DNA from: Collybiopsis luxurians FD-317 M1 | Lineage: Eukaryota; Basidiomycota; Agaricomycetes; Agaricales; Omphalotaceae | Assembly: GCA_000827265.1 (NCBI GenBank) | Contig: KN834759.1 | Location: 787,666 to 851,665 of the forward strand | Reading direction: 5' to 3' | DNA length: 64,000 nucleotides | In this document: positions 46,961 to 59,700 of the stretch, piece by piece | Layout: every line of letters begins with the position of its first letter | Numbering within the stretch: position 1 is the first letter of the stretch | Notes under the pieces: generated by a model | Database searches by the model: none | What the model was told of the DNA's origin: nothing | What the model saw: only the letters and a program-made list of their open reading frames with translations | Program-made: the position numbers and the translations under genes

Positions 46961-49900
46961 TTGAGTAGAGTGGGGAGTGATATGGGTAGCATAGAGTCCC
47001 TTCCTGTACCATCCTTGTCAAATAGCAATACTATTGTGCCAACATTTATTGATAGTGCTGCATCACACTGGTGCATACAAAATTGTAGTCAGTTTGTGAG
47101 TTACATGCCTTTGAAGTCCATGGGTCATATGGCCACAAAGGGAACCAGTGGGTCATTCATGATTGAAGGATTTGGTATTGCAGAAATCACTATCAAAACT
47201 GATGAGGGTTCATTACATTGTTTGCATTTTCCAGCATCACATACCCCAACATTTGCAATGAATTTACTTTCACTACCTGCCATGGATAGGAAAGGGTTTC
47301 AGGGAATCTGGGGAAATGGCAGGATTGATGTTCGAGATCCTGCTTCCAGTAAAGTTATTGTTAACAGTCATCTAGCAGGGCACCATGGCGGACATGGATT
47401 GTATCAGGTCCTTGTTGCAGATAATCTGAACTCACTTACTTCTGGGCATACTTCATCCTCAACTTCCTTGAACTCCCTGGATTCTACCTATGTACTCACT
47501 TCCACTGGCCATTCCTGATCAATACCTTGTTTTCTTGCAATGTGGCATACTCATTTTGGACATGCAGACATTAATATGATTCACGTTATGGCCAAACATG
47601 AGCTTGTTGAAGGTTTAGAGGTTTCGGATTATTCACAGTGGAAAGTGCAAAGTGTGCTTGTATGCAAAAGCTAAATGCCAACCCTTTGATGACATCATAA
47701 TTCCTTCTTCAGAACCATTGGATAGAGTCAGTTTGGATCTTTGGGGTCATGCACACACCAAAAGCCTCAGTGGAGTGTACTACATGCTCCTTGCTTGCAA
47801 CAATGGCACTGGAATTCCCTTCCCCTTCTTCAGCTCCAATAGAGAAGCATTCACAGTCCTACACCTTGTCTAACAGTTTACAGCCATGGCAGAGCATCAA
47901 ATGGGACATCACATATGTGTTTTTTGCATTGACATGGGCAGAGAATTTGACAATTGCCACTTTGATGGCTGGTGCACTAAATGAGGAATTTTAGTTGAAA
48001 AAGTACCTAAATCTTTGTCCACTGCTAATGGACAAGTGGAATGCACCAACTGAATCATTATTGAAGGAGTCCACCCAATGTTGGAAGACTCAGATCTGGA
48101 CCATAGATTTTGGGCAGAAGTAGCCTATGCATATTGTTACATTCACAGTATGATTCCAACTAGCTGCCACCCAGGTGTAATCCCTTGGGAAAAGTGGTAC
48201 AAGATGCAGAAGGAGAAGGTAAACATGTTGCACCTGCATTGCTGGGGTTGCAAAGTGTGGGTGACTGATTTGGATCAGGTCAACAGTAAGCTGGGATGCC
48301 AGTCTTGGGAAGGTTGGATGGTCAGTTATGTAGGCCATTGGGGATATCATGTATGGGATTTACAATGGAAAGGAATTTATCCTGTCTGAGATGTGAAATT
48401 TGAGGAGGGTTCACTGAGACAAACAGTGGAGGTGGTAGAAACCCATTTTGATGATTCGGGCTTTGATGTTGACATCAGTACAGACTCTTCAGACCAATCT
48501 GATCTATCTTCTTCAATTCCAAATGGGGTATTGGCTCCTGTGGCAAATCCAACCCCCTCTTCCAACTCGAGTCCCCAAGATAGTCCTCTGCCCAATACTG
48601 AACCTGGCCTTTGACATTCAACTTGGTTAAGGATGCCATCCATGAATTTGTTGTGTTCCCAGGCATATGAAAAGGACAAAGATTGCACAAGTGATAAAGC
48701 TGAAGAGTGGGCTAACATTGTTGTTCTAGCTAGCACCATCAAAGGGGGAGGAGACATCAGAATTCCTAAATCCTATGCTGACACCATGAAGAACCCAGAT
48801 AATTGGCTTCCACCTATGAAAGCCAAAATTGAGTCCCTTACCTCACAAAAATGCTGGACTTTGGTAGATTGCCCTGCTGGTTCCCAAGTTCTGAATGGGA
48901 TGTGGGTATTTGACTTAAAGGTTGATGGTGAAGGGAAGATCCTGAAGTGGAAGGCTCAATATGTTGCTCAAGGAGACATGCAAGTGCCCAGTGTTAATTA
49001 CCAAAAGAGCTGGTCAATGGTTGCAAGATTTGAATCTGTCCACCTTCTAATCTCAATTTGCGCATTTAAATGACTTAGTACATGGCAATGGGACTTCTCA
49101 GTGGCTTACCTTAATGGAAACCTTCCCAAAGATCCCCCAGTCTACTTGTCTCAGCCTATTGGATTTGCAAAAAGGAGGGAGGAGGAGAAGGTGTGTCTTA
49201 TGCACAAACCACTCTATGGAATGTCCCAGGCTGAACATATTTGGTGCAAAGAGCTTGAAGAGCAATTCTGAAATCTTGGTTTTGAATCTTTGCATGCTGA
49301 TTCCTGCATTCATTTCTGACATGATGTTTCATCAGGCAAATACTCCATTGCATCTGTCCATACCAACAATGTATTCAGCGGTTCCTCTTCAGATTGGGTA
49401 GCTGATGACATGGTAAAGGGTTTTAGGATATGGGACTTAAAAGATGTGAAGGATAAAAATTTTCTTGTTGGGTTAACCATCAACCACTTGTCTGACAGCT
49501 CCATTGCAATTTCACAGGCACCATTCTTCCATAACACATTTCACTACTTTGGTCTACTTGATCAACTTCTGCTAATTTACACCCCCTTGCTGCCTAACTT
49601 CTCCCTCTCACCAGACAACATTCAATCTGAGGACAATACTACTTTCATGGCAGGGAAACCTTATCAAGGGATCCTTGGGTGTTGTTGGTGGGGCGCAAGT
49701 AGCACCCAACCAGACATTGTGTTCGCATGTTCAATTCTCTCCACTGTTCAAAATGCACTGACTTGTCATCATTGGGACTTACTCATCAAGTTGTGTCATT
49801 ATATTTTTACTACTATCCACTACAGTATCATTTATCAGACAGGAAATTCCAAGCACATCAAACCTATTGGCTATGTGGACACAGACTGGGCTGGGGATAA

Positions 49901-50027
49901 GGCAACTCATAAATCCATGTTGGGATACATCTTTCTGGTCAACAGCTCACCTGTTTTATGGTCTTCAAAGTGTCAGGATGGAGTTGCAATCTCTTCAACT
50001 GAATCTGAATACATTTCCCTGTTGTGA
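46961..50027 (+). pseudogene. Copia 2 pol remains
   Basis: Protease-like FIDSAASHWC at about 47047, GAG-pre-integrase WHTHFGHADINM near 47545, and integrase D-block PLDRVSLDLWGHAHTKS near 47720 come first. Then reverse transcriptase blocks WVFDLKVDGEGKILKWKAQY (48905) and FSVAYLNGNLP (about 49100), a damaged YVDD region reading VADDMV (49400), and RNase H GYVDTDWAGDK with VAISSTESEY (49870-50015). Several stops and frameshifts lie between. Domain order is that of Copia Pol. Confidence 0.88.
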
Positions 50028-50592
50028 GGAATACAACAGGCTCTGTGGAGTTGTAACTATTGTAGAAATATGGCGCAGTGGTTTGATAAGAGTTGTGAGA
50101 CTCAAATATTTGATATGAATGATTATTCTGTTCTATGGTACTGGCCTCAAGGTAGGCCTTATATACTACATAGCATAGTATCTAGAAACTTCTACATACT
50201 TCTACTATTACTATCTGAGTAATACTGTCCGCAGTAGGTGAGTAATCCAACTCAGAACTACATGTGCCGGATTGTATTACTAATGATAAACCGAGAAATA
50301 CAACAGTAACTGGTTAGAGGAGATTGATCTTGGCCTAGGTGATAAGCCCTTTGATCTCCTATGCAATAACCTGGGTGCTGTAAGTCTATCCAAAACCACA
50401 ATTTATTGAAGCATGTTGATATACATTACCACTTCATTTGTGACACTGTCTCACAGCACCAGGTTGCTGTCTTTCCAATCCAGAGTTCTCAAAATTTGGC
50501 CAACATCATGACCAAATCTCTTCCAAAAGACAAGCATCATTGCATCATTTCAGTGCTCAGCCTGGACTGATGGTACCAGGACACCAGGGGAG

Positions 50593-50940
50593 TGTTAGAG
50601 ATCCCACACACAGCAATGCATACATGCATACATGCATTGAGTCATGTGAGTGTATATGGTGTCCTGTGGTGTCTCAGTACAGAACTCCATGGAAGCATCA
50701 CAGTTGTAAGCAACCTGCTTTACTTCTGTGCAGATATTTATGCATAGTTGTTTCAGCTTTATCTATTTCCCTTTTCTCTAAATAGTTCTCCCTTCCTTTA
50801 GCTTATATAGAAGCTCGAGTAGTGATACGACCCTCAGAACTTATCTTTTGTTCTGAGGGTACATAACTCTTCTTTCTAGCTTACTTTACCCATACTTACC
50901 TATAGTCTAGTGTACTTACTTAGGATTATAGAGCTTATCA
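50593..50940 (+). repeat. 3' LTR of Copia 2
   Basis: 348 bp, preceded by a short purine run (ccaggggag) and followed by the GATAT duplication. Confidence 0.9.
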
Positions 50941-50945
50941 GATAT

Positions 50946-53900
50946 AATAAAAGAAAATAGTAAGTTTTGTTTTTGGAACAAGATTTGATATTTTAGTGTA
51001 TTTATTTGTCCATAAGTATTATCTAAAAAATGGCAAACTATTTAACTTCAAACCCTTGGAGCCCAAATCATTAGGGCACCAGAATGCACTTCTGAGCAAG
51101 GAAACAGGAGTGCTTGGAAGCTTGCTTGTTCTGGTCTCAGACACTTCTTGTGCATCTTCACTTTTGGCATATCCAATGGTCTCTGATTAAGATTCGTAAA
51201 GGATATTGCATACTGGTGTGGATCTGATAATGTGGGCAGATTAATTCATATACTCAAAGGGAGAGTTGGTGTATTTCTTGTTTTGGTTTGGTTTTGGTGT
51301 TTCTTTATGACCATAATGCATAATGCAACCTGTGACCTTGTGACTTTGGCCATTTCAGAATATTAATGCATAACAGTGCAAACAGCTCCTGCCTTCAAGG
51401 GGGTCCAAAAAAAAAGTTTATATACTGGGTATTGGAAAATTTTTTTCAGGCTTAGTTGGTGAACCTACCTACCTCCACATAGTATCAATCTTATGTAATA
51501 TTCACAATATAGTAACTTTCGGCAACTTTTGCTGCACCAGTCATCTAGTACCTTTCTCATAAGTACTTTATATTCAATTTGACTTTTGATCCTGTTAAGC
51601 AAAAACACAGTCAGTTTATTTAACCAATGTGAATGCAGTGAGCTTCCCATACTGGCTCACAACCATTCTTTGCCTTGAATTTTTCACTTCCCAAGTGGCC
51701 AAGAGCCTTTATGATTTCATGAAGCTGGTTAATATCACATTTGATTATAACTGGAATGAGTACAATTTAAACTGAGGCCATCAGAAGGCTTCTGGAGACC
51801 ACCTTGAAGGTTGGTCAAAAATAATTTTTTTGCACCTCTTGGACCAACCTACCTACCTACCCCTGGTCCGGGAGTACCCAGCAGTCTGGACCCCCTTGCC
51901 TGCCTTATATGGGAGTTCCCATGGCCAGCAAAGCTGGCCATACCATAACTAGAAAATGAATTTGTGCTCAAACAAATTCAGAGTGTATTGTGTAAAATCC
52001 CATGAAGTTACAGCCAACAGTAAAAGATAAGAACTACTTTGCAATATTACAGAACAGAACAATCATTTATAACCAAAATTCACCTCTCTTATCAAACCAC
52101 TGCACTACATCTTTACAATAAGTGTGATTTTGGGTTTTGACATGCACCATGATGATCTAAATAGGTACTGTTATAAGTGATAATGTACCATACCTCCCAT
52201 TCAAAAGAGCATCAGGCTTCAGTAGCAAACAAACTTTTAACTTGTGGGCACTGACACTCTGACATTCTAATGGCTTACTGTAATATGCAAATAATGAAGG
52301 GAGACTTTTAGCCAGCTCCATGATGACTATCCACCTTCTAATCTGCCAACCTGGTAGAAAATTACTGATGAATTTCAAGATATTAAACATTATGGAAATA
52401 TTAAGTGAGAGAGAAACAAGTATGAAGACAAAAATAGACAAATAGATTGGAGATTGTCACAGTGTAAAGAACATTTTAAAGCACATTTGAAAAGAAAGTT
52501 TTCACTCCAGAACAATGACCTCTTATCAAACCCAAGTTCATTTGATATGTAATTGTAGGGTTGTGTAGTACTATGTAAATATTAATATTACAAGGCCTGA
52601 ATGAAATAGAGGTTCTCATCTTTATGGCCAGCATTTTTGTCATGCATATGACAAATACTTATGTTTTTGCCCCAGTATGGTCCATGGGACTGCGACACTG
52701 CTGCAACATTTACTCATCTTGTATGTGTCATCCCCTCATTTAGCACCTATGATTTGTTATATAAAGGAAGAATGGCTTTGCAAAAAGCTGATATTTAGTG
52801 TAACCATGTCCAGCACTGTTCAAATTGGCTTTTGGCCTTAGGCGCTCCACTTGAGGCCCTGCCACTGGTAGTGGGCCAACACTGCTGCCACCTTCTAGCT
52901 TAGTCTAGACTCTACATAAATGGTGGTTTAACTGTGATCTAATTATGACAAAAACTGTGTAGTATTGCCATGTCATCAGTATCATGCCATTACATTCCAT
53001 GCACTTGTAACTTGCTTTCCTACTGGCTGTATTCACTGTTTGAGCTGAGCTGGCATAGAACAAATGGTAGAGCTGTGCTGCCCAGTCAAAATCAGGTCCA
53101 GTAATATCTGGGCAAATCAGGAAAATCTTGACTTCCTGATTGCCATTTTTCTGACTTAGAGCACATCTTGAAATTCTGAGACTCTAACATAGAATCAAAC
53201 AGAAATAATATGATATTACAGGAAATATGGGAATACACAGCTGCCACTCCTCCTGCTTCCACCTACCTTTGCACCTCATACTTCTGCACCCCAGCTGTGA
53301 TTCTACACTTACCAGTTTCACATGCACACTGATATGCATAGAATATGGCACAACTGCTGTTGTACAAACCTATAATCTCTATAATAGCATCAGTACCAAT
53401 GTAATGATGTGCAGAAAGATAAACTGACCACAGTACTCTGTACAAATTTTGAACAAAGTAAACTGAAATCTGCAATCAAAGTGAGAAAATATCAGCAAAA
53501 AGTGTCTAATCTCATATTTTTCTATAGTGAGAGCAGCATCTTTGTTTTCATTCCAATCCATTGGTATTAGCTATGGATGTCACTGCAACAATGTGCCAAA
53601 ATGACAGGACTTACTATGAGACCAGCTGTTCAACTCTTGGATGAAATTGATTGAATTGCAATGACTAGAGCAGAGGTAAGAAAAAAGTTGAACTCAGAAT
53701 CTGATTTTGAATGAGGTCAATGAGTAAGCATAAAAATTAAAATGTGTGCATACAATCAAGGTACAATCATGTACCAAGCCCAAGAATTTGCTTTGAATTT
53801 TATGCCTTGAGATTCACACTATAATATTGTCATCAGATCAACAAAGAGAAGGGATATGATGGGCATACCACAGAAAAACAATGGATAGAAGATCTGAACT

Positions 53901-56047
53901 CACAGAATGTTCTCCCACTTGAGCCAAACCTAAGCTTGTAATGTGGGCAAGCATTGAGGAAAAGACTCAAATGATGCCAGAGCAGATGTGGAAAAGGTAA
54001 CCTGCTCAATGTCAATTATTTGCACTGCACTCTAGACATGTTCTTGGCCCTGAAAAATACTGTGGCTGGGTGTCAAGTTTGAGGCATGAGACAGTAGAAA
54101 AATTGATGGTGAGGGGGCAGTTCAAGGGAGATATGTTAATGGGCCCAATATATGCCCAGGCATGTAATTGATGAAAATTGATGATCTCACTTCTGCATTA
54201 CTCACAATAGCTGCAGTAATTCTAATCTGACACCTAAAGCCTACAAATACACCTGGCAGTAGTAACTTTTAGTGAAAACAGTGATACCTGAGAAAGGGTA
54301 CCCATTTCACAGAAAGGTATACCATTACCATTCAATATAGGATGCTTGTGAGATGTTGCCATAGTATTTGTCTATGCTAGCAGACCCACCTAATTACAGT
54401 GATGGTCTCTCATAAAGCAGGTGTATTGTTTGGAACCACCTAAAAATCTTTCAATCATAAAGCTTTACCATTAATTGCTACTATTACAAGTGGTAAGCAG
54501 CCTGGACTACTAAGGAACCCAATTGTTTTGATGCCAAGAATGAGATGGCTATGGCCTTGCAGAACCTACTACTAGTAGCTAAGATAAGCCAATTAGAGAT
54601 ACCGAATCTCAGAATGTATTAAAGTTATAGATCCTTTTGATCTAAGGGGCACCATTCCATTGCAATGAGCAACCACTTATGGATAAATATACTTGAGTAC
54701 CAGAATGAAAGGATACTTCTTCTTTAAAAGAGAGACACTAATAGATAGACACTTAAAACAAATGAAGGAATGGTTACACTACAGAGATGGAAGTGGGTTA
54801 TTACTCAACCCATCTGCACAGAATCAAACTTCAGTTGTTTAAACTTAAAGAGGAAAAGACTACCATTTAGTATGAATCATTAAGAACCTTTGGATAACAA
54901 TTCAGAGACAAACTCAGAAACATTTACCTATAAGAGAAACTGGAATTTGAAAGCAAAATATTTAGAAATGATTTGTATTAAACAGTAGATATCATTATTG
55001 AGTAGTATAAATACAGTCATTAGTCTACTGTTTAATCAAGTAACCTTTGGACCATAATGACCTTTGTGTGAAGTGTTTGATTATTATTATGCTGGAACAT
55101 GGTTGTATACCTGCTGTGATTAGCAGTTGAGTTACTCCCACATTTTTAAAAAGCTCTATTAGCCTATAACTCATTAAAACCCTATTATTTTAGTTGAGAC
55201 ATTGAAAAGTTGACAAATAGTTCCTCATTGTAGAACAACTTGGAATATTTGAAAAATGCAGATCATTTAGTACCTCTTCAATAGTTGAAGTTTCAACAGA
55301 CAAAAAATCAATCAGGTGGATTGATTTGTTCTAGTATTGCAGAACCTTTGTCAATGCACCCCTTGCACCCTTAACCCCAAACAACCTCATTAATGTGGTG
55401 GTTGCATGATGAAGGAGCTGGAGTCATTGCAGCACCAGACTTAGAGAACTTTCTCAAAAAGTAGGTCTGGGCCAGAGTCTGTTGCAATCTATTTGTGAGC
55501 TTGACATTATATCTGGCCTCATGTAATGCCATGTGATTCATTGTGGCAACCTACACTTCCACATAAGTAATAGTAATTGATTACTGAAACTAAGAGCAAG
55601 TAGACATTCCACCTAAGGTCTAGGGAAGAGGAACTGCATATTTAGCAAGTGATACGACTGATGTCGCACCATAAATTATCTGAGTTCATACTCCTCATCC
55701 AAGACAACTACATGTCTATAACATGTACAGATCAATACAAAAGTTTGGCAGTATGAACTGTGTAATTATAGAATCTCTCGACACATGTCAGTTTGCTTGC
55801 ACACAGCAACAATAGCCCATGTCTGAGAATGGGCAATTCACTGGAAAAACTGGATAATTAGCATGACAGGTACACTGGTTACTATAGAAATACTAATCAA
55901 TGGATTAGTATTGAAAGGTTTTGGCGAAATAGGCTAATTAGCATTGTATGGGACCCAGGTAATGACATTAGTCACCTCAGGGATTGACTGTAAAAGGGTG
56001 CTATTTAGTTTTTACATATAAAAGAGACAGAGCAACAAGAGAGAAGA
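50946..56047. other. AT-rich intergenic desert
   Basis: Five kilobases without a supported gene. All frames are short, with many stops and no domains or splice chains. The sequence is rich in TG/CA dinucleotides and poor in CpG, as expected of old decayed transposon DNA, but no element could be named. Confidence 0.5.
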
Positions 56048-57697
56048 GCAGGTTCTGATGCCCCCCTCTTTATCAGGCATTCAATCTGGTTTGGAATCAG
56101 TCTAGAACTTCAGTGCAGAGTTAAAGTCAAAGAGTGGTGTTCTGTGTTCTGTTTTGTGTTTGGTGTTCTTGTTAAACTTGATTATTGTGTTTGAACTTGG
56201 TATTTTGGTTTTGACATTACAATTTGGATTTTGATTGAACTTAAACTTATGCACTCTAACAACACTACTACTACTCCAACCCCCTTTTAAACTTCAACTG
56301 TTAAAAGCCCCTTTGAACTTAGTGTTCTTGGGTGTTCTTGGTGTTTGTTTTCTATCTCACTGCACCCACCACATCACAAGATAAATACACATGGACCAAA
56401 ATGCAGGTATGTACATAGGACTGTTGCATGTGTTATGTTTAGTAGAGGGAACAAGGGACAATATTAGGGAATGTCAACAATGGTTCTGTGGGTTGTGCAT
56501 TGCATTTGGTCAATGTGCAAGTCTTCTGTAGTTTACAGAAGTAAGACAATAAGTCAATATTCAGAGAAATAAGGGAAAATGTTACATGGAGTTGAGAGAT
56601 GAGCATTGAATTAACTCACTACTTGTACCCATCTCTAATAAGCAAGAAGATGAGAGTTCAGATGACAACAGTGTCAAGCTTCACTTCATTATTTACTCTT
56701 ATGGAAAATACCCACAAATACATTTAGTAACTACTATACAGGTACTACCTACTTGGCTTGAACAAGTAAGTGATTACAATACTGTACTATTTTGATTGGA
56801 AGTTCAGTCATGTGTCATGTCAGGTTCTGAACTACTATCAGTCCAGTCATATTTTCCAGAGTTTCAGGGCAGCTTTTATGCAAAACAAGTAATTATAGAC
56901 TTTCTGGTTGGGTTGAGAACTGGCTCCCCTTGAGAATGCCATTTCACAGTGAAATCTTTTCTCCTTGAATGGATCAAAGTGCAGTGTTCAACCTGGCTCA
57001 AGCTTCAGTCTGTAGAAGCATTCTAATACAACATACTCAATGAACATAATCAAAGTGTTGATGCTTGACTTGCAGACCAGTGTTTATACTGAACTGAACT
57101 TCTCATGCATCATGCATCATAGTCAATGAACTTCCAATCAAAATAATACAGTAGATGGGACAGTATCTGTGTTGGAGGTGGCATGTATGGCAGTTGAATT
57201 GGAAAAATTGAACTGGAAAAGTGACATGCAAGTGAAGGGCAAATGAGTGTGCTGGGGGTAGAAAGTAGGAGACATATGGCAGAAGTAAAGAACTTAGACT
57301 GGGGCATAATGTCTCTGCTTCATCAAAGCATCATTGACCCACCAGTATAACATGATGGAGCAGGTCCAATGATGTGGTGGGTGCAGTGAGAATGAAAACA
57401 AACACCAAGAACACCCAAGAACACTAAGTTCAAAGGGGCCTTTAGCAGTTGAAGTTTAAAAGGGGGGTCAGAGTAATAGTAGTTGTATATTTTACAAGCA
57501 CAAGTTTTAAATTCAATCAAAATCCAAGTTGCAATGTCAAAATCAAAGCATCAAGTTCAAACACAATAACCAAGCTTAACAAAAACACAAAACAAAACAC
57601 AGAACACCACTCTTTAACTTTAACTCTTTACCTGAAGCTCTGATTGGTCCCTCAATGGTGTATCAACAGATGCACTGAAGAGGGCATCAGAACCTGC
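56048..57697. mobile_element. Element with ~330-bp inverted arms
   Basis: The left arm 56048-56376 and right arm 57370-57697 are reverse complements at high identity: gcaggttctgatgccc on the outside, gaacttagtgttcttgggtg in the middle, cactgcacccaccacatca on the inner edge. The spacer of about 1 kb has no gene. No target-site duplication was found. It could be two opposite solo LTRs or a long-TIR transposon; a TATA-like word (tataaaaga) just before the left arm slightly favours LTRs. Confidence 0.75.
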
Positions 57698-57835
57698 ATT
57701 TCCTTCCCATTTCCTGTCTACCTATGTACTAAAATCTCTTCCCCATATAGTATTTCTGCACAATAGTAAACCTGATCTCTGCAACTATACATCTGGAAAA
57801 AATACCCTTTGTCTAGGCTAGTGGGAAATACCTTG

Positions 57836-58040
57836 AGGCCTCTTGAGGCTGCCAGGAAGGCCTAGGGTGCCCAGGATGCCAGGTAGCCGGGAGATGCCCC
57901 CTAAATATTCATGAAAGCACTTTTAAATGCTTTGGTGGAGCCTCAAGTAGCCTTGGTGAATCCCTGAGAAAGCCTGACACAGCCTGGGAAAGCCTGAGTA
58001 AGCCTGGAGTTGCCTGGAGTTGCCTGGGAGAGCCCTGGGA
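57836..58040. repeat. CCTGAGG/CCTGGGA decamer array
   Basis: Begins with cttgaggcctcttgaggctg and gatgccaggtagccgggagatgccccctaa, then cctgagaaagcctga, cctgggaaagcctgag and cctggagttgcctgggag. It resembles the left arm of the family at 32.7 and 43.3 kb. Confidence 0.55.
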
Positions 58041-58099
58041 AAATCTCAAAGCCTTAAAAAAGTCATTAATTTTAAACATTGGTAGCTAATTACTTTTAC

Positions 58100-58430
58100 C
58101 TTGCCTCTCCTCACCCTCATCCAGCCTCTTCTCCAGTCCCTTTACCCCCACCCTCCTTCTGCCCTTCCTCATCCTCACCCTCCTTATCCCTACCCCCCTC
58201 CTCACCCTCATCCTGCCCTATTCCCTCCTCACCTTCACTCTCCTCCCCACCCTGCTCCATCTACATCTCCTGCCTCTGCCCTTGCCCACCCTCCCCCTCT
58301 TGACCCTAACCCTCCCCCTGCCCCTTCACTCTCTCCCTGACCCTGACCCTCCCCCTGCCCCTCTTCACCCTCACTCTCCCCCTGACCTTGACCCTGACCC
58401 TCCCCCTCCCCCTCCCCCCATGGTATGACA
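58100..58430. repeat. Pyrimidine-rich CCCTCACCCT low-complexity tract
   Basis: About 330 bp of ccctcaccctca, cctccccctg and ccctgaccctgacc words with almost no purine runs on this strand. Proline-rich frames through it are artefacts of composition. Confidence 0.8.
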
Positions 58431-58459
58431 GCAGTCATATCACAGAACATTGCCAAAGC

Positions 58460-58620
58460 ACTGTGGGTTAGGGTTAGGGGTAAAGAGTGGCCAAAGGCCA
58501 TTTGCGCAAAGTGCAAAAGGTTAGGGGTTAGGTGGTTAGGGGTAAGGTGCAACCAAAGCTGCTCATACAAAGCACAAAAGGTCAGGGGAAGTTAGGCAGG
58601 TTAGGGTTTATGGCAAGTAT
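58460..58620. repeat. Telomere-like TTAGGG words
   Basis: gggttagggttaggggtaa at about 58465, then ggttaggggttaggtggttagg near 58519, then gcaggttagggttta near 58596. The spacing is irregular, so this is at most a decayed interstitial telomere-type array. More gttaggagtt and gggttagggtt words lie at 59600-59625. Confidence 0.5.
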
Positions 58621-58690
58621 ATCAGTACCCATGGGATGGGTGTTTTGGAAAATTGCTACTCTTTTGCTCCAGATACCCATCTGAAGTCAT

Positions 58691-58768
58691 AGCCCAATTG
58701 CCTAGTGGTTTAGCATACTGCCGGTATTGGCTATTTATCTAAGCCCTTCAGTGGATCAATTCTGTGTC
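58691..58768 (+). repeat. Possible tRNA-derived repeat or tRNA pseudogene
   Basis: An A-box-like stretch (cctagtggtttagcatac) is followed about 40 nt later by a B-box-like stretch (gtggatcaattc), the spacing seen in tRNA genes and tRNA-derived SINEs. Arms do not fold into a full cloverleaf by eye, so a working tRNA is unlikely. Confidence 0.3.
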
Positions 58769-59698
58769 CTACCAGTTGTTATTTTTACTTTACTATATCA
58801 TACTAATAATTTGCCATCTGCTTGACCAAATAAGGGTCAATGGAGCCTAGGACACAGATATTGTAATGGGAATAACTGGCAGTATCAGTTTTATGGATTA
58901 TTTGATTTTACTAGCAGTAATCATGCATTATAAAATTAATAACAACTGGCAAGTCCAGTTTCTGTAGATTTTGACAGTGCTATCCTCCACACAAGCACTC
59001 TGAGTTAAGCTTCAAGCAACCCCAAACTGGAGACTTGCATGATACAGGGCAGTTATATCCTGAGGGCCAGTGAAACTGTTATGGATTTTGTTCCAGGTAC
59101 GAGTGCAAGATTAGGAAGTCATGTGCAGAATACTATAGAATATGCTCTGAATTTCCATATTATTCTGTATTCTTCTTTACTCATTTGTGGACATTAGTCA
59201 TCTGTTCACTGTTGATACTTACAGTACCTACTAGAACATTCTAGATACTATGTACTTAGGTATATACTAAGGCTCCAAGGAGAGCCAGCAATAACAAGTC
59301 CATTATTTATCTCATAATCACTATCAACAACAAAACTGCTGTAAATATATAGCAGCTCTTCTCAAGAAAGTAACATCACTCTTAGGATTTATTTAGTATT
59401 TCAAATAACTTAAAATATAGTTTTAACACTCCACTAAATAGGTTCACCTAATTAAGAGATAAATGCACCTATGTAGGGTTGTCCCTCTAAAATAAAGCAA
59501 TGTTGAGGGCAGCTCTTAGTACTATAGAGCTAGCAGAGCTATACCCTAATATATAATAGAGTTGACCTTCATATTGCCAAACCTAAGGTAAACTAGCAGG
59601 TTAGGAGTTATGGTGGGTTAGGGTTGGGTCAGGTATTTTGGGGGTCTGGGGGCTTGCCCCCAGTCTTAAAGCTCAAATTTAAGCAAGAGGTGGGAGGA
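58769..59698. other. Intergenic stretch
   Basis: No gene; only the gttagg words at 59600-59625 noted above. Confidence 0.45.
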
Positions 59699-59700
59699 TA

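Larger units (their letters stand above)
45494..50940 (+). mobile_element. Copia-type LTR retrotransposon 2 (decayed)
   Basis: The 5' LTR 45494-45897 and 3' LTR 50593-50940 start tgttagagatcccacaca and end gagcttatca. The 5-bp duplication GATAT is at 45489-45493 and 50941-50945. The 5' LTR is longer because a block including aacttatctttc and gattatag is duplicated. Gag, protease, integrase, reverse transcriptase and RNase H remains occur in Copia order, all broken. LTR divergence is mild. Confidence 0.93.

Noticed and set aside
58079..58340. Proline/serine-rich open frames
   Set aside because: They exist because the DNA is a pyrimidine-rich simple repeat with few stops in any frame; no start context, domain or splice support.
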